64,000 bases of DNA from Sorghum bicolor. Lineage: Eukaryota; Streptophyta; Magnoliopsida; Poales; Poaceae. Position numbers and translations under genes: made by a program. The notes beneath the pieces were generated by a model. That model did no database searches, was not told the DNA's origin, and saw only the letters and a list, made by a program, of their open reading frames with translations. Every line of letters starts with the position of its first letter. The stretch's first letter is position 1. Shown in pieces: positions 47,101 through 58,206 of this stretch. Where the stretch lies: contig NC_012876.2 in NCBI RefSeq assembly GCF_000003195.3, positions 65,218,407 through 65,282,406 on the forward strand, read 5' to 3'.

Positions 47101-49419
47101 TTCCTCTTCAAAAGACTTACGACAAATAGGGCATTCAAACTTACCATCTTTCCCTACTACTGGCTCACCAAACTTGCCAGTCCTGCGCCTCTTAGCACTC
47201 ATTTCATGATATGACAAATGGTGCTGTACATATGAAGTGCGGTCACCAAAGGTCAAATTGCATTTCTGGCATTCATAACCATTTACTTTGTCTGCATTCC
47301 TTTCATCCACATTGTTTGGATCACTGGAATAGCTGGAGAAGGCAAGAGAAGAAACTGAATGTACATTTGTCTTGTACATAATTGAACCAATTTGATCTTG
47401 AAAACCTAAAACCTGTTACATACTTCATTAATTAAAACAGGTGAATTTAAGTAAATAAAATTTAGTTTTGTACACTTCAAACTTACACTATCATCACCAT
47501 CGTTAGCACTCAAGTAATGTTGTCCTGTGCTTTCATACTGAATAGTGGCTGGTTTGAGCTCTGGATACCCAAGAAGTGACATCAAGTATGCAGAAACCTC
47601 CTTGCAAGTAGAAAACTGACTTCCCTTGGGGCTGCAAAGTATGGCGTGCACAATTAGCTAGATGAAGTCATATAGAAAAGAGACATGCAAAACACTCAAA
47701 TCAAAATGGGCAGGAATTTTCAAAATGCATCAACCTAGAAGGACAAATAATATATATCATGACTGAAAAATAGATCTAACATCTCAAGTTCTCAACCCGG
47801 AATATCCAAGCAGCAAACATCAAGCAAAGTATAATAATATATAAGTTTACGTCTAAATGAGGAGAAATAATCTCTAGTGTTGTTATACAAGAAAAGGTAG
47901 ATTGAAAATGCAAGTGGTAAATCTGAGTGCATATGATTGGATGTATTAGGAACAATTAAGATAATGGGAATGCTCACATGTCCTTATTTTCGTATTCCTT
48001 CTCACTAACAGATGGGGGACTGGATTGCATGTCAGCGAAAGAAACTAGTGGCCCAGATAAATCCATTAAAAATTAGTAAGTTGAAATATTTCAACATGAT
48101 AAACAACTATCAGCATTCAACAACAATGACAACAAAGTCTTTTAGTCCCAATCAAGTTTTGTGTAGGCTATAGATGAAGCCCAACATAAGCCACCAACAA
48201 TAGAAAATAAATATCCAATAAGCATCACACAGCCATGGACACATGGTCAGGTAGTGTTGGCTGAATGCAAATACTATACGTGTGTTGAAGAGTACACGAA
48301 AACAGACTACCAAAACGGCATAAACACTCAGCATCAAATGGAGCTACACCATGACAAGCACCAAACCCACAAAATCCATCATTGTACTTAACAAACATCT
48401 CACACCAGTGATGTAGTAACATTATTAATAAACATCCAAAACATGCATCCATTCACTCAAACAGAAGCATCCCATTTCCAAAGCTAAGCAGAATCAACTG
48501 ATATTGTTGAGTGCCAAACCATGTATTCGTAAACCCAATCGACCACTTATATTGTGCATGTCTCAGGCACACTAATAGAGCATCTCTGAACAAGTATACA
48601 GCGCATCAGGTAAGGTGTTCCAGCATAGTTCCATTCCAGATACTAACACTAGCATATAATCATTTGTAGAGAAAGAATGATAGGACAGGGCAGGGGAAAA
48701 GAGGCAAACCTCACGTAGCTGAAGCAGCTCACCCAGACGAGCCCCCCTTTTCGCTTGAGCCCGAGCTGCAGCTTCCACCCGCGAGGGAGGTAATCCCCAA
48801 AGAAGGAGGCGTCCACATTCTTCTTCCGCTGCCTCGGGCTGATATACTTCCCAGCGAGGCTGTCGATGAAACCCTGCAGCTCGGCCTCGGAAGCCATCCC
48901 GGCCGTCCGCCTGTGCAGCTCGACATCGTAGGGGTCCACCATCCCCGCAAGCCTGAGCAGGTCAACGGAGACCCCTTTGGCGTTGGTGGTCTCCCGGTCG
49001 GGGTCGGGGGGCGGCGGAGGAGAGGAGGGTTCTTTTAGTAAGGCTAGGGTTTGGGGCTCGGGAGGGGGCGGGGGCGAGGGGTCATCGGGGACGAAGAGGC
49101 GGCGGAGGTGGTACGCGACGATTTCGCCCATGGGATCGTACTTCCGCACGGCGGACGAGTGCGCGGAGGTGTGACGGGCGGAGGAGGGAGAGGAGGAGGA
49201 CCCGGCGCCGGCGGCGCCGAGGCGGAGGCGAGAGAAGGTCTGCTTCCGGGAACCGGCGCTCTCGTTGAAGACGGCGCGGTCGATCTTGAGGGGCGGGAGC
49301 GGGTCGGCGTCGGGGCAGGTCCGCGGCGCAAGGGCGTGCGCGGAGACGGCGGCGAGCGCGTCCAGGTCGGACAGCGAGAGCTGCCGGATGTCCACGACTG
49401 GGAGCAGCTCCGTCGCCAT
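44177..49419 (-). CDS. MBD8: MBD8-like protein: methyl-CpG-binding domain, two C2H2 fingers, SQF repeats
   Basis: Four exons (48710-49419, 47487-47631, 45580-47412, 44177-45067) join in frame to 1192 residues. The N-terminal 200 residues are Ser/Pro-rich. At about 205-258, split by intron 1, lies a methyl-CpG-binding-type domain (LPRGWKLQLGLKRKGGLVWV ... CKEVSAYL). Exon 3 adds two C2H2 fingers (Cys 333/336 with His to 354; Cys 379/382, His 395/399) with a basic KRRRTGK between them, likely a nuclear signal. A long Asn/Ser-rich linker follows. Exon 4 has ten 16-17-residue repeats of the type SSQFGSMARPNSVPPAE, then a CIWC...CPTC pair resembling a zinc ribbon. The combination matches plant MBD8-type proteins. 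MBD8 of Arabidopsis has been linked to flowering time; methyl-DNA binding by this class is doubtful, so the name does not prove function. The start lies in a GC-rich exon with a short conserved-looking N-terminus; no in-frame upstream ATG is closer to a promoter-like sequence. Confidence 0.87.
44441..44938 (-). repeat. ten tandem coding repeats of about 51 bp in MBD8-like exon 4
   Basis: Each unit encodes 16-17 residues with the core SSQFGSxxRPNSVPP. Units vary at 3-8 positions, and two have Ser-Gln-Ser in place of Ser-Gln-Phe, so the array is not newly made. The repeat is in frame throughout. Confidence 0.85.
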
Positions 49420-49620
49420 TGGGTGCTCGAGGGGGAAGGGGGGGGGGGATTGGATTGGAGAGGGCGAGGTGGGGCGGCGGCGGCGGCGGTGGAGCGGGGA
49501 CCGATCCGAGCGTGTCGCTGGCCGAGGAGACTAGAAGCTTGGGTTGTTGGGGTTCCAGTTTCACACTAGAGTACTAGTAGTATTGCTATTGCTTTTGCTA
49601 CCCCACTCCCCTCCTCCTCT
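49420..49620 (-). promoter_or_regulatory. leader and core promoter region of the MBD8-like gene
   Basis: GC-rich with a G-run at 49436-49449 just upstream of the start codon and (GGC)n at about 49470-49490. No clear TATA box, as is common for broadly expressed plant genes. Confidence 0.35.
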
Positions 49621-50098
49621 TGATGGCGGACGGAGCTGTTTCGTTTGGTTGACCAATTGACCATGAGGGCGGCGGCTCATGGAGTCTGCGCCTTGTGGGC
49701 TGGGCTTTAGTTGGGCCCGCAGTACGTTCCTTTTGAGTCTTGGATGGGCCGTAGCCAAACTCACCGCGCTTTTTCGTTGTTGCCACATGGAATTCTTGCG
49801 CCTGTTGTGCTTATGCAGCAGGAATGCTTTATTTTTATTTTATCTCCTTTTTTTATAAACAAAAACATGTACCCTCTCCATCCATCCAAGAGAAAATTTG
49901 TCCTTGAATTTCTAGAACAAATGAACAGAGAAGGATCACAGGTATTCTTATTTCAAATGCATGAATATTCTGCCTATTTTTATTTGTAGTCCCTACAAAC
50001 CAGGTGCATGAGAAGTTGAGAACAGATGTATCTTTATCATCTTAGGTTCATTATATTTCCCAGTACTTCTATATTTTTTTTAAGGGAGATATATTCTT

Positions 50099-50174
50099 GG
50101 GGTGTTTAGTTCCCCTTCTATTTTTTAAAAAATTGGGTTTTAATTCATAATTCTGCATAACGGAACTAAACACC
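50099..50174. mobile_element. 76-bp remnant of the GGGGTGTTTAGTTCC MITE family
   Basis: The left end GGGGTGTTTAGTTCCCC and right end CGGAACTAAACACC are complementary over about 13 bases with only 45 bases between. The same family as 30591-30877, with most of the interior missing. Confidence 0.6.
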
Positions 50175-50628
50175 GTGCAAAATTTTTAGTAAAAATATAG
50201 TTATTCTCTATGTTGCGGATGCATTTTTTTCTTGAAAAATTTGTTGCGGAAGCGATTGGCACTGCATTTGCAGTGCCTATTTCAATTCAGTTCCAACGGA
50301 CACGTGGGCGTCGACACGGCTTGTTTGTAATTTGAGAGACGAATACATCGTGTGTGGCTGGCTGGATCGTAAGGGCTGGTAGAGGCGGTCGCGGCACAGG
50401 CACTTCCACCCCATGGATCGTCAGGGTTGGACTTGGAGAGCGTGGTGGTGGTAGCGGACCAGGATCCGGTGCAGTGGCTACTACTACTACAAGATAAGCA
50501 GTAGCAGCATCTCAGCCCTCCAAAAAACCATCAATGGCTAGAACAAAAGCTCCCTTTTCTCTCTCATTTTTTCTCCTATGTGCTATCTTTTGTGAGACAA
50601 ATTTCTCATGTGCTATCGGTCTCTCTTT

Positions 50629-51091
50629 TTGGAGGGAAAGAGCAGTAAAAAGAGTTTGCACTATTTTTTTTGAGACACACCAACAGAGCCAAACTCAAGT
50701 ATGAAAATTGTTATACCAATACAGAGCACATATGTTGAAAAATAGAAAAATATATCTGGAACCACTAAATCTAAAAAATAATTTCAATCCCTTCAAATAA
50801 TTTCTCAACATATATGCTTAAGTGAAAATAAAACTATTTCCCCCCATGTGGTTTTACGTAATTTTTTGGAGGGAAAGAGTAGTAAGAAGAGTTCATACTA
50901 TTTTTTGAGTAACCAACAATGCCAAACTAAAGTATGAAAATTGTTATACCACTGCAGAGCATATATGTTGAAAATACAAAAATATACCTAGAACCACTAA
51001 ATCTCAAAAAAAATTTCGATCCATTCAAATAATTTCTCAACATATATGCTTAAGTGAAAATAAACTATTTTCCACATGTGATTTTACGTAA
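50629..51091. repeat. two-copy diverged tandem repeat, unit about 240 bp
   Basis: The stretch from TTTTTGGAGGGAAAGAGCAGTAA (about 50629-50861) recurs at about 50872-51091. Shared landmarks in the same order are AGTATGAAAATTGTTATACCA, ACATATGTTGAAAA or its TATATG variant, AACCACTAAATCT, and AATAATTTCTCAACATATAT. Identity is roughly 85 percent by eye. No coding potential; origin unknown. Confidence 0.8.
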
Positions 51092-51191
51092 AGTCCTTTT
51101 CTAGCAGAATATTTTTTGAAAAATAGTTCTACTAGTAGCGACTTGGTATTACTAGCAAATATACTCGTACATTAGAAGAACACACAACTAA

Positions 51192-51288
51192 GGCCTAGTT
51201 AGTCTATGATTAAATAATATTTGTCAAATACAAACGAAAGTACTACTATTCCTATTTTGCAAAAAAAAAAATGGAAGTAAACAAGGCC
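51192..51288. mobile_element. 97-bp internally deleted Tourist-like MITE with intact TAA flanks
   Basis: Starts GGCCTAGTTAGTC, ends AGTAAACAAGGCC, with TAA on both sides (51189-51191, 51289-51291). It retains only the family's TTGTCAAATACAAACGAAAGTAC block. Confidence 0.65.
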
Positions 51289-51317
51289 TAACTTCTTGGA
51301 AGAATGTGATGCGCAGA

Positions 51318-51449
51318 CTGAATTCTGTTCAGTATATTGGTGTAGAATAATATTCTACACCTAAGGTGTAGAGTGTAGAATAACACTTGCGTATATATGT
51401 GTGTGTGCGTGCTATTTTACACCAAACTGTTATACTGAACAGAATTCAG
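51318..51449. repeat. inverted repeat with CTGAATTCTGTTCAGTATA ends
   Basis: CTGAATTCTGTTCAGTATA at the left is the exact complement of the right end (TATACTGAACAGAATTCAG). Further in, TTGGTGTAGAATA pairs imperfectly with TATTTTACACCAA, and the centre holds a perfect palindrome TCTACACCTAAGGTGTAGA. Related CAGTATTGTTCAGTA words repeat to the right up to 51545. Probably a fold-back transposon of unassigned family. Confidence 0.65.
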
Positions 51450-51582
51450 TATTGTTCAGTACTTGTGTTTCAGTATTGTTCAGTATTTCGTGGTCCTAGT
51501 TGTACGGCTGGATGATACTGAACAACGTTCAGTACTGCTAAGTATTTGTCTACTCAGTTTTATGATGTAGAATAGCGCTACC

Positions 51583-51583
<1 letters not shown>

Positions 51584-51634
<51 letters not shown>
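51584..51634. repeat. (GT)n(AT)n microsatellite
   Basis: A compound dinucleotide run, GTGTGT... then ATATAT..., in intergenic DNA. Confidence 0.9.
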
Positions 51635-51638
<4 letters not shown>

Positions 51639-51774
51639 CTAGACATCATTTGTGTTTGAGCCTTTCTTTATTTGAGCAGTCATGAACGAACTGATCTTCT
51701 CATCACAAGTCGCAAGGAATAATAAAAGGCTGCATTGCTTGCATACCCACCCCCTCCAGCATCCATCCATCAGG

Positions 51775-51990
51775 GCCTTGTCTACTTTCAAAAAAAAATC
51801 GCAAAATAAGAATAGTTCGTTTATATTTGACAACTATTGTCCAATCATGGACTAACTAGGCTTAAAAGATTCGTCTCATAAATTACAGTTAAATTGTGTA
51901 ATTAGTTATTTCTTTTATCATGCATGTGCTGCAAAATTTGATGTGATGAAGAATATGAAAAATTTTGTAAAATATTTTGGGAACTAGAAG
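51775..51990. mobile_element. Tourist-like MITE, diverged
   Basis: The left end GGGCCTTGTCTACTTTC and internal blocks TTTGACAACTATTGTCCAATCATGG and AAAGATTCGTCTCATAAATTAC match the GGCCTTG family. The right end (TTTTGGGAACTAGAAG) has lost its last bases. Confidence 0.65.
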
Positions 51991-52986
51991 CAATGCAAAG
52001 CAACAAGTACTGCATCTGACGCCGTTCAACATTCTTTCATTCAGCAACCCATATGCATAGATTGACTGACGGAGCACTTGCTTGCGCTAGCTCATTGTTC
52101 ATTAATAATCAGACACATGCCATATAGTACTAGGTTGAATTTACCTGCTGGACAAATTAAACCCATGTCAGTGTCCTAATCAACAAATCAGCCAGAAAGT
52201 GGCCCCGAAAATAGCGCTGTGCTGGTAGTACCTTTGTTGTTTTCATTCTCTTCACCTCCCCCATGATCTGGTCAGAAGCTCAACGGGTATGGGCACTCTC
52301 AATTGCGAGTGGTCCAGAGCTGGAGCAAGCTGCTGGTGGGTGGAAGAGCCGACCAATGGCATCAACGTCAATGCACGGCGTTTCGACACACCATATGCAA
52401 TTTACCTGCAACACCCAGCTTAATCCAAACCCTGTACGAATGAATAGATATACTAGACCAATAGTCTTGTCCACCAGAGCTATACTCATGATTCATGCAT
52501 ACATGGTGACTGACCGGTCAGCTTGCCCAGGGTTGGAACTAAAATAAAGCAAACAAACTTGAGGGCGTGGGTGGTCAATATTTGCAAAAATGGCACTAAT
52601 CATGTTTAAAACCATTATAGATTGAGTACAATGATTATGTAATAATAATAATAATGAATTGAAGACCATAAAAGTTACTAACATCAATGAATAAAGTGCC
52701 CAGGGTGAGAAGGTACATCATAGTAGTGCAAAGATTTTGGTAGGCAGGATACCTTGGTAGTCTCATTTTATTTCTGTTAGCCATGAACCCATGATTTACA
52801 AACAGCACACAGAAGCAAACACCACACCCATAAGGCCACAATGGCACAATGTCGCACCACTACACAATACTCAACATTGTCGTCATAGATAAGAAAGGAT
52901 ACCTTGGTGATATTTATCATTTGTTGTGATTGCTGATTACTTACAAGTACATCATGCGTTTGTTATAGATAAAACTTTCAGACCTT

Positions 52987-55900
52987 TTACTGGAAATCAG
53001 AAAGCCTTTCTCTTATGACATCCTTGGCTTCAGCGACCAGCCTTTTGACAACTTCGCCGGCTGGTATGATCTCTGTGATTAACCCAACACTCTGACCTGC
53101 GTACATGACCATGCTACCAATATCACCTGTCGCGGTGGGGTTTGGAGCAATACCAGCAAATCGATGAATATCCTTGTGCTGGAAACAGAAATTTCTGCTT
53201 AGTAGCCCATTCCTTTTTTGAGATGCATAGTAAAAACATGTGATTCAAGTTGCAATAGCCGAGCTACTCTACTGAGATCCATCATGTGCAGTGTATTAAC
53301 GTTTGGCCTCCACTAAAACCTTTTGGTTCAAGGAAAAATAGATTAAATACTATGAGCCAATAATTAGTCGACACTGAGATGCCACAAATCCAGATGCAAA
53401 AGTAAAATAGCTTTATGTTTTACCACACCGCTACAGCTATGACGAACGCAACCATGGATATCCAATACTAGAAAGACAGCATTATGAGGTACCATTTGTC
53501 CATTTCAATTGAAAGCAAAGTAGCCAATTGGCAGCTCTCACTATGTTCCAATCCAAAGGCATGTTTAGCAGAATGATGCTCATCTCATGAAAATGCAACC
53601 CAAACAGAGAACCAATTTTTTTTACTGAAAACCTAAAAAGAGTTTTGATGTTTATCATATTGAATACATACAATTCTGCAGACTATTATGGCTATTTTAA
53701 TATGGTTGCAGAGTTCCAAATTCAAATTCGTATATCAGAGGTGTGCTGCAAAACATGACATTTCTACCAGTCAGCTTGTTCTTTTCCCTTTTTGTTTTCC
53801 TTTTTTTTTTCGGGGGGGGGGGGGGGGGGGGCATTCTATCATGAAGACAAGGTAGAGCTATCGGTCAAATATTTTCATAGGTCTTAAGGTTCATGAATTT
53901 TGTTTACAACGAGACTACTAAAGTTCTGATATACGAACTTTCATTGGGCACCAGTTCTATTACAACTTCCGTCCTGAAATCTGAGTTTACAGAAAACTTG
54001 TTCAAATTTAGAATATAGTCTGACTTAGGACAACCTCAAATCCCTTATATTTTAGGACGCAGGTAGTACCACGATTGAAATAATTTACACACCAGGGCCA
54101 TTAATAAGTGAGGAAGAAAAGTCATGAAAAACACCATTTCTTTTTACAAAATAAGTGAAAAAAAACTTCAAGACAAATCGAATATTCAAATACATACCAC
54201 ACCATGGATGATAGAGTGACCAATAATGGGTTGGTTTTCCTCTGTTTCCTGATCTGGGAGATTCTTGCAGCCAGAATAGAACGGTGTTTCCAGGACACGT
54301 TGTGGAGCATAAGACCATCTAGCACGCCCAAACACATTTGTATAGTCAGTGCAACTCATCTCAATTACCTTTTCCTTATAAATAGGATGTGCATAGCTTT
54401 CCTCGGTAGCCAGGAATCTGAATGTTCAAGGAGCGATATAATGTGAGCATTAACTATGCAAACTACAAAGAAAAAGGCTCTGTTGATATATCCTCATATA
54501 GAAATACAAGAGACCAAGAGAATACCTTGTTCCTAAGCAAACACCTTGAGCACCAAGTGCCAATGCAGCAACATAGCCACGACCGTCTACAATTCCCCCA
54601 GCAGCAATAATTGGAATGCCAGAGTCCGAAACAAGATCTACTACTCTTGGCAACAGTGGAATCAATCCTTCCTGTTTTTCCAAATAGAAGCTGACTGAGA
54701 GAATATTCGTGAAAAAAGGCAATTAAAGGACACAGACTATAAGAGCATTTTATGCTACTAGAGATGAGACGAGACCATGGGCCCTAATAAGGTGTATCAA
54801 GCCTTGCATATAGCACTTTAGCAGTAGCAAATGCTGCTCGGTAGTGTGCTTACTGAAAGATCGCTTGTACTTCAACAAAGCTGAAACTAATGATTTACAT
54901 TTACCTGACCAATTACATGACCCCCTGCTTCACGGCCTTGAACAATTATTCCATCTACACCGGCTTCTTTAGCTTTTGCTGCCTCTTCGAGGCTGCCGAC
55001 CTGTTCAGACATCAATAAAAAGTCTAAATTCAAGAAGCAATCAATTAAAACAAGGCCATGAATTTACATGGACTGGGGTTCTCATGTCACCATCAAGGTT
55101 ACTGGTCATCAATGAAATTTGGCCTACTAAATGTTGCAAAATTTTAGCACAGCTTAGTTCGATCATCAAATTGGCTGCCTTTTTTTCAGTAAAAAATGAA
55201 CACAAAATAAACAGTAGGAGAAGCATTAACTTAGATTATAAGATCAAGTGGTAGTGCCTATTGTGCATCAAACATTTCCACTGAAGTTGAGTTTTTTGGC
55301 CTGTATTGAGCAGGAGCATTTATTTTTGCAAGAATCACATCAATCAAACTCAAATAACATGTAAAGTATCTGATATTCTTAAAGGTAAACGGCTTCCATT
55401 TCTTAGAAGAACTTCAATAAGCTTCCAAACAATTTTCTTGGATACGTACACAGAGACACAGAAAAATAAATCATGTGTGCATTTATAATGTAATTGGCCC
55501 GGTTTGATTTGAGAAATGGGAAGTTTCACTGGAAATTAGACATGATAGCATGAAGACTCGTTTCAAAAACATGAAGATTTTTTTCTCCAACGATGGAATA
55601 CATGAAGATAACCAGCTTAATTTGCAAAGATTTCATATGATACTGGGTCTACCTCTACCATATCTTCGTTTGCAATTTGAATTACTAACTTTCTACTATG
55701 TGCTTTGCACATTTTAATTGGACTTTCCAATCCTAACTCCGTGCTCCAATCCGTTCCATGAATCAAGGTTCCACTAGTGCGATGGCCTAACCACACACAA
55801 TAAGATAATCACTCCATCATGGCATCACCCCTAGCAACCGTACGGATTTCTGAACAGCAAATCAACAACAATAGCACAACGTTGCCATTAAAAAGGAAGG

Positions 55901-56562
55901 AACGATTCATTTGTGAGAAAAGGGGCAGGGTGGCTGGAAAGTATACATTATTAAGCAATTACTATTACATAACAAAATTTTCCCAAGAGGTATGGATGAA
56001 GTAATAAGGATGCACTAATTTCCAATAGATGGAGTTCTAACAAAATTTCTAACAGCAGTTAATTAAAGGATAGGAAGGATCTTGCGTTTGTTGGCTTGGC
56101 TCACCTGATGCAAGACCTTGACGCCGGCGCGGTGCGCCTCTTGGACCCACTCCCTGGGGAACTCACCCCAGTACACCTGCAGAACGGCAAGCTTCTCCTC
56201 CAGCACGACCCTCAGGTTATCCTCGTACGGGAACGGGAGCACGATGGCCGCCCCGAACGGCCGGGACGTCAGGCTCCTCGTCTTCCGTATCAGCTCCCTC
56301 ACGTAATCCGGCGCCGGCTGCAGTGAAGTCAGCAGCGTAGCCAGCCAGTGATCAGCTGAGATATAGTAATTAACAGAGCAAACATACTGAAGAGAGGAGA
56401 AGAGGAAGCAGGCGTGGGTACAAAGTCGGGGAGGCGGATAAGGCCGATGGCGCCGGCGTTAGCGACGGCGGCGGCGAGCTCGGGACCGGAGATGTCGGGG
56501 CCCAGCGGCGCCTGCACGATGCCGTAGTCGAAGCCCAGGATGCCCCTCCACCCGGACCCCAT
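52987..56562 (-). CDS. nitronate monooxygenase-like (2-nitropropane dioxygenase family), copy 1
   Basis: Six exons (56422-56562, 56105-56317, 54905-55000, 54526-54671, 54198-54417, 52987-53178) join in frame to 335 residues. The protein opens [25 protein letters not shown], lists APxGP and GAIGLIRLP near the FMN cavity, then [15 protein letters not shown] with the family's conserved His, [10 protein letters not shown] and [18 protein letters not shown], the flavin-phosphate loop. These are FMN-dependent TIM-barrel enzymes; microbial members oxidise nitronates such as propionate-3-nitronate. The plant role is not settled, and other flavin-dependent reactions are possible. No transit or signal peptide is obvious, so it is likely cytosolic. 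It is the downstream member of a tandem pair with the gene at 58376-61335, sharing all exon lengths but one. Intron 5 carries a 20-base G run. The start was chosen because it matches the copy-2 start exactly in position. Confidence 0.9.
53801..53831. repeat. poly-T/poly-G homopolymer run
   Basis: Ten T, one C, then 20 consecutive G, within intron 5 of copy 1. Such runs are hard to sequence, so the length may not be exact. Confidence 0.9.
53963..54066. mobile_element. Stowaway-like MITE, diverged, in intron 5 of copy 1
   Basis: ACTTCCGTCCTGAAATCTGAG at the left and TTATATTTTAGGACGCAGGTAG at the right resemble the two ends of a CTCCCTCCGTCCTAAAAT-type Stowaway element; TA lies at the right end and near the left. 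Diverged, so the limits are approximate. Confidence 0.4.
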
Positions 56563-57062
56563 CTACTAGCAGTAGTTCAGAGCCCACAGCTGCCGCCTGC
56601 CGGTTCTCTGGTGGCGTTGGGGCAGAGTTGGTGGCGAGCGGCGCGGTCGGTTCGGCGGTCCGCGCTGTAGCTCCCGGGCTACGACTACGACGGCGAGCCG
56701 CGCGGCGACGGACGCCGTCACGGCGCTTGGCGACAAGCGCGCGGCCCTGGTCCTTTTGGAGGTTATATTATACATTATTACTACGTGGCAAATCCACAAT
56801 GAAAATGGGTCATTTTTCTTTTTTTTAAAAAAAAAATCCACAGCTTAATTCCACGTCAAATAAAAAGCCCCAGTATATATGCTACTCCCGCTCTTCGCTG
56901 GGCTATCAATTGCCAAATTACTGAGTGATATTTGGTGACCATTGTCTTGATTATTCCAAAAAATGACTCATGTCAGCGTTTATAGTTTCTACTATTCATT
57001 TGGAAAAACTTAATGACGGACATCAAGTAAATTAGAATGTTGTCCAAAGTAAGGTTAGCTTA

Positions 57063-57305
57063 GGCCTTGTTTAGTTCCGAAAAAAATTCGGATTTCGCTA
57101 CTGTAGCACTTTCGTTTTTATTTGACAAATATTATCCAATCATGAACTAACTAGGATCAAAAGATTCGTCTCGTGATTTACAGACAAACTGTGTAATTAG
57201 TTTTTGTTTTCGTTTATATTTAATGCTTCATGCATGTGCCGCGAGATTCGATGTGACGGGGAATCTTGAAAACTTTTTAGATTTCGGGATGAACTAAACA
57301 AGGGC
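57063..57305. mobile_element. Tourist-like MITE with TTA flanks
   Basis: The left end is GGCCTTGTTTAGTTCCGAAA and the right end GATGAACTAAACAAGGGC; TTA lies on both sides (57060-57062, 57306-57308). Length 243 bp, with the complete internal block of the family. Confidence 0.85.
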
Positions 57306-57353
57306 TTACCCTCGTATGAGAGGAGCTTGCCCCTCGAGCTAGTTGTAGCACCT

Positions 57354-57560
57354 CGTTTGGGGCTTATCAGTCAAATCTGTCAGTTATTCAGCAGTATTTT
57401 TCTCTCACAATAAATCAGCCAATAGTACTTTCTGACATGACTTATCAGCTACGGTTGTTCGTTTAGCTGATAAATCATGTCAGAAAGTACTATTGGCTGA
57501 TTTATTGTGAGAGAAAAATACTGCTGAATGACTTGCAGATTTGACTGATAAGCCCAAACG
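57354..57560. repeat. near-perfect 207-bp fold-back (inverted repeat)
   Basis: Two arms of about 97 bases, from CGTTTGGGGCTTATCAGTC to CTTATCAGCT on the left and AGCTGATAAATC to GACTGATAAGCCCAAACG on the right, match at about 95 percent (about four substitutions and one extra G). A loop of roughly 14 bases separates them. No coding capacity. Probably a MITE; the superfamily is uncertain because no clear target duplication is seen. A transcript would form a long hairpin. Confidence 0.85.
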
Positions 57561-57578
57561 ATTTCCACCAATCAGCGG

Positions 57579-57915
57579 GGCTTTGTTCAGTTCACGGATT
57601 TTTTATTTGACTATTGTAGTATTTTTGTTTTATTAGCAATCAATGTCTAATTATAGACTAATTATGTTTAAAAGATTCATCTCGCGATTTACAACCAAAT
57701 TATGCAATTAGTTTTTTCATCTATATTTAATACTTCATGCATGTGTCTAAAGATTCGACGTGATGAAAGTTTTTGGGTACAAAACTAAAGGCTTGTTAAG
57801 ATAAATTTTTTTTTAGGATTTAGACACGTAGCATTTTCATTTGTATTTGACAATTATTGTCCAACTATAGACTAATTAGACTCAAAAGATTCTTAGCTCT
57901 GTGAACTGAACAAAA
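57579..57915. mobile_element. two decayed Tourist-like copies in a row
   Basis: The first (57579 to about 57790) runs from GGGGCTTTGTTCAGTTCACGG to AAAACTAAAGGC. The second begins at AAGGCTTGTTAAG (57789) and ends near GTGAACTGAACAAAATC (57915). Both keep fragments of the internal block (CTATTGTAGTATTTTTGTTT, GACAATTATTGTCCAAC). The second is shortened. Confidence 0.55.
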
Positions 57916-57921
57916 TCATAC

Positions 57922-58206
57922 ACAAAGAAAACGAGATAGAGTAGTACTCCTACTCTCTTTAGGTTCTGTAAAAGTCACGTAGCAACAATGCAATAGGGCA
58001 GTGCCAGTGACGTCCATAGGGCAGACCGGCAGAGGCTCTTCAGGGCTACGTGTAGACACTCCAAAAAAATATTACAAAGAAAACGAGATAGAGTAGTACT
58101 CCTACTCTCTTTAGGTTCTGTAAAAGTCACGTAGCAACAATGCAATAGGGCAGTGCCAGTGACGTCCATAGGGCAGACCGGCAGAGGCTCTTCAGGGCTA
58201 CGTGTA
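57922..58206. repeat. identical 133-bp direct duplication, 152-bp period
   Basis: 57922-58054 and 58074-58206 are identical base for base as far as I can read, starting ACAAAGAAAACGAGATAGAG and ending GGCTACGTGTA, separated by 19 bases (GACACTCCAAAAAAATATT). It lies in the spacer just downstream of copy 2. Confidence 0.93.

Larger units (their letters stand above)
49621..52986. other. repeat-rich intergenic region
   Basis: No protein gene is supported. It contains a miniature GGGGTGTTTAG element, a two-copy tandem repeat, two Tourist-like elements, a fold-back and a (GT)n(AT)n microsatellite, listed separately. 51990-52986 is otherwise featureless apart from the likely 3' untranslated region of the gene that ends at 52987. 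Confidence 0.5.

Noticed and set aside
49051..49569. Plus-strand frame of 172 codons near the MBD8-like start
   Set aside because: Antisense of exon 1; Gly/Arg-rich product, typical of complemented Pro/Ser-rich coding sequence.
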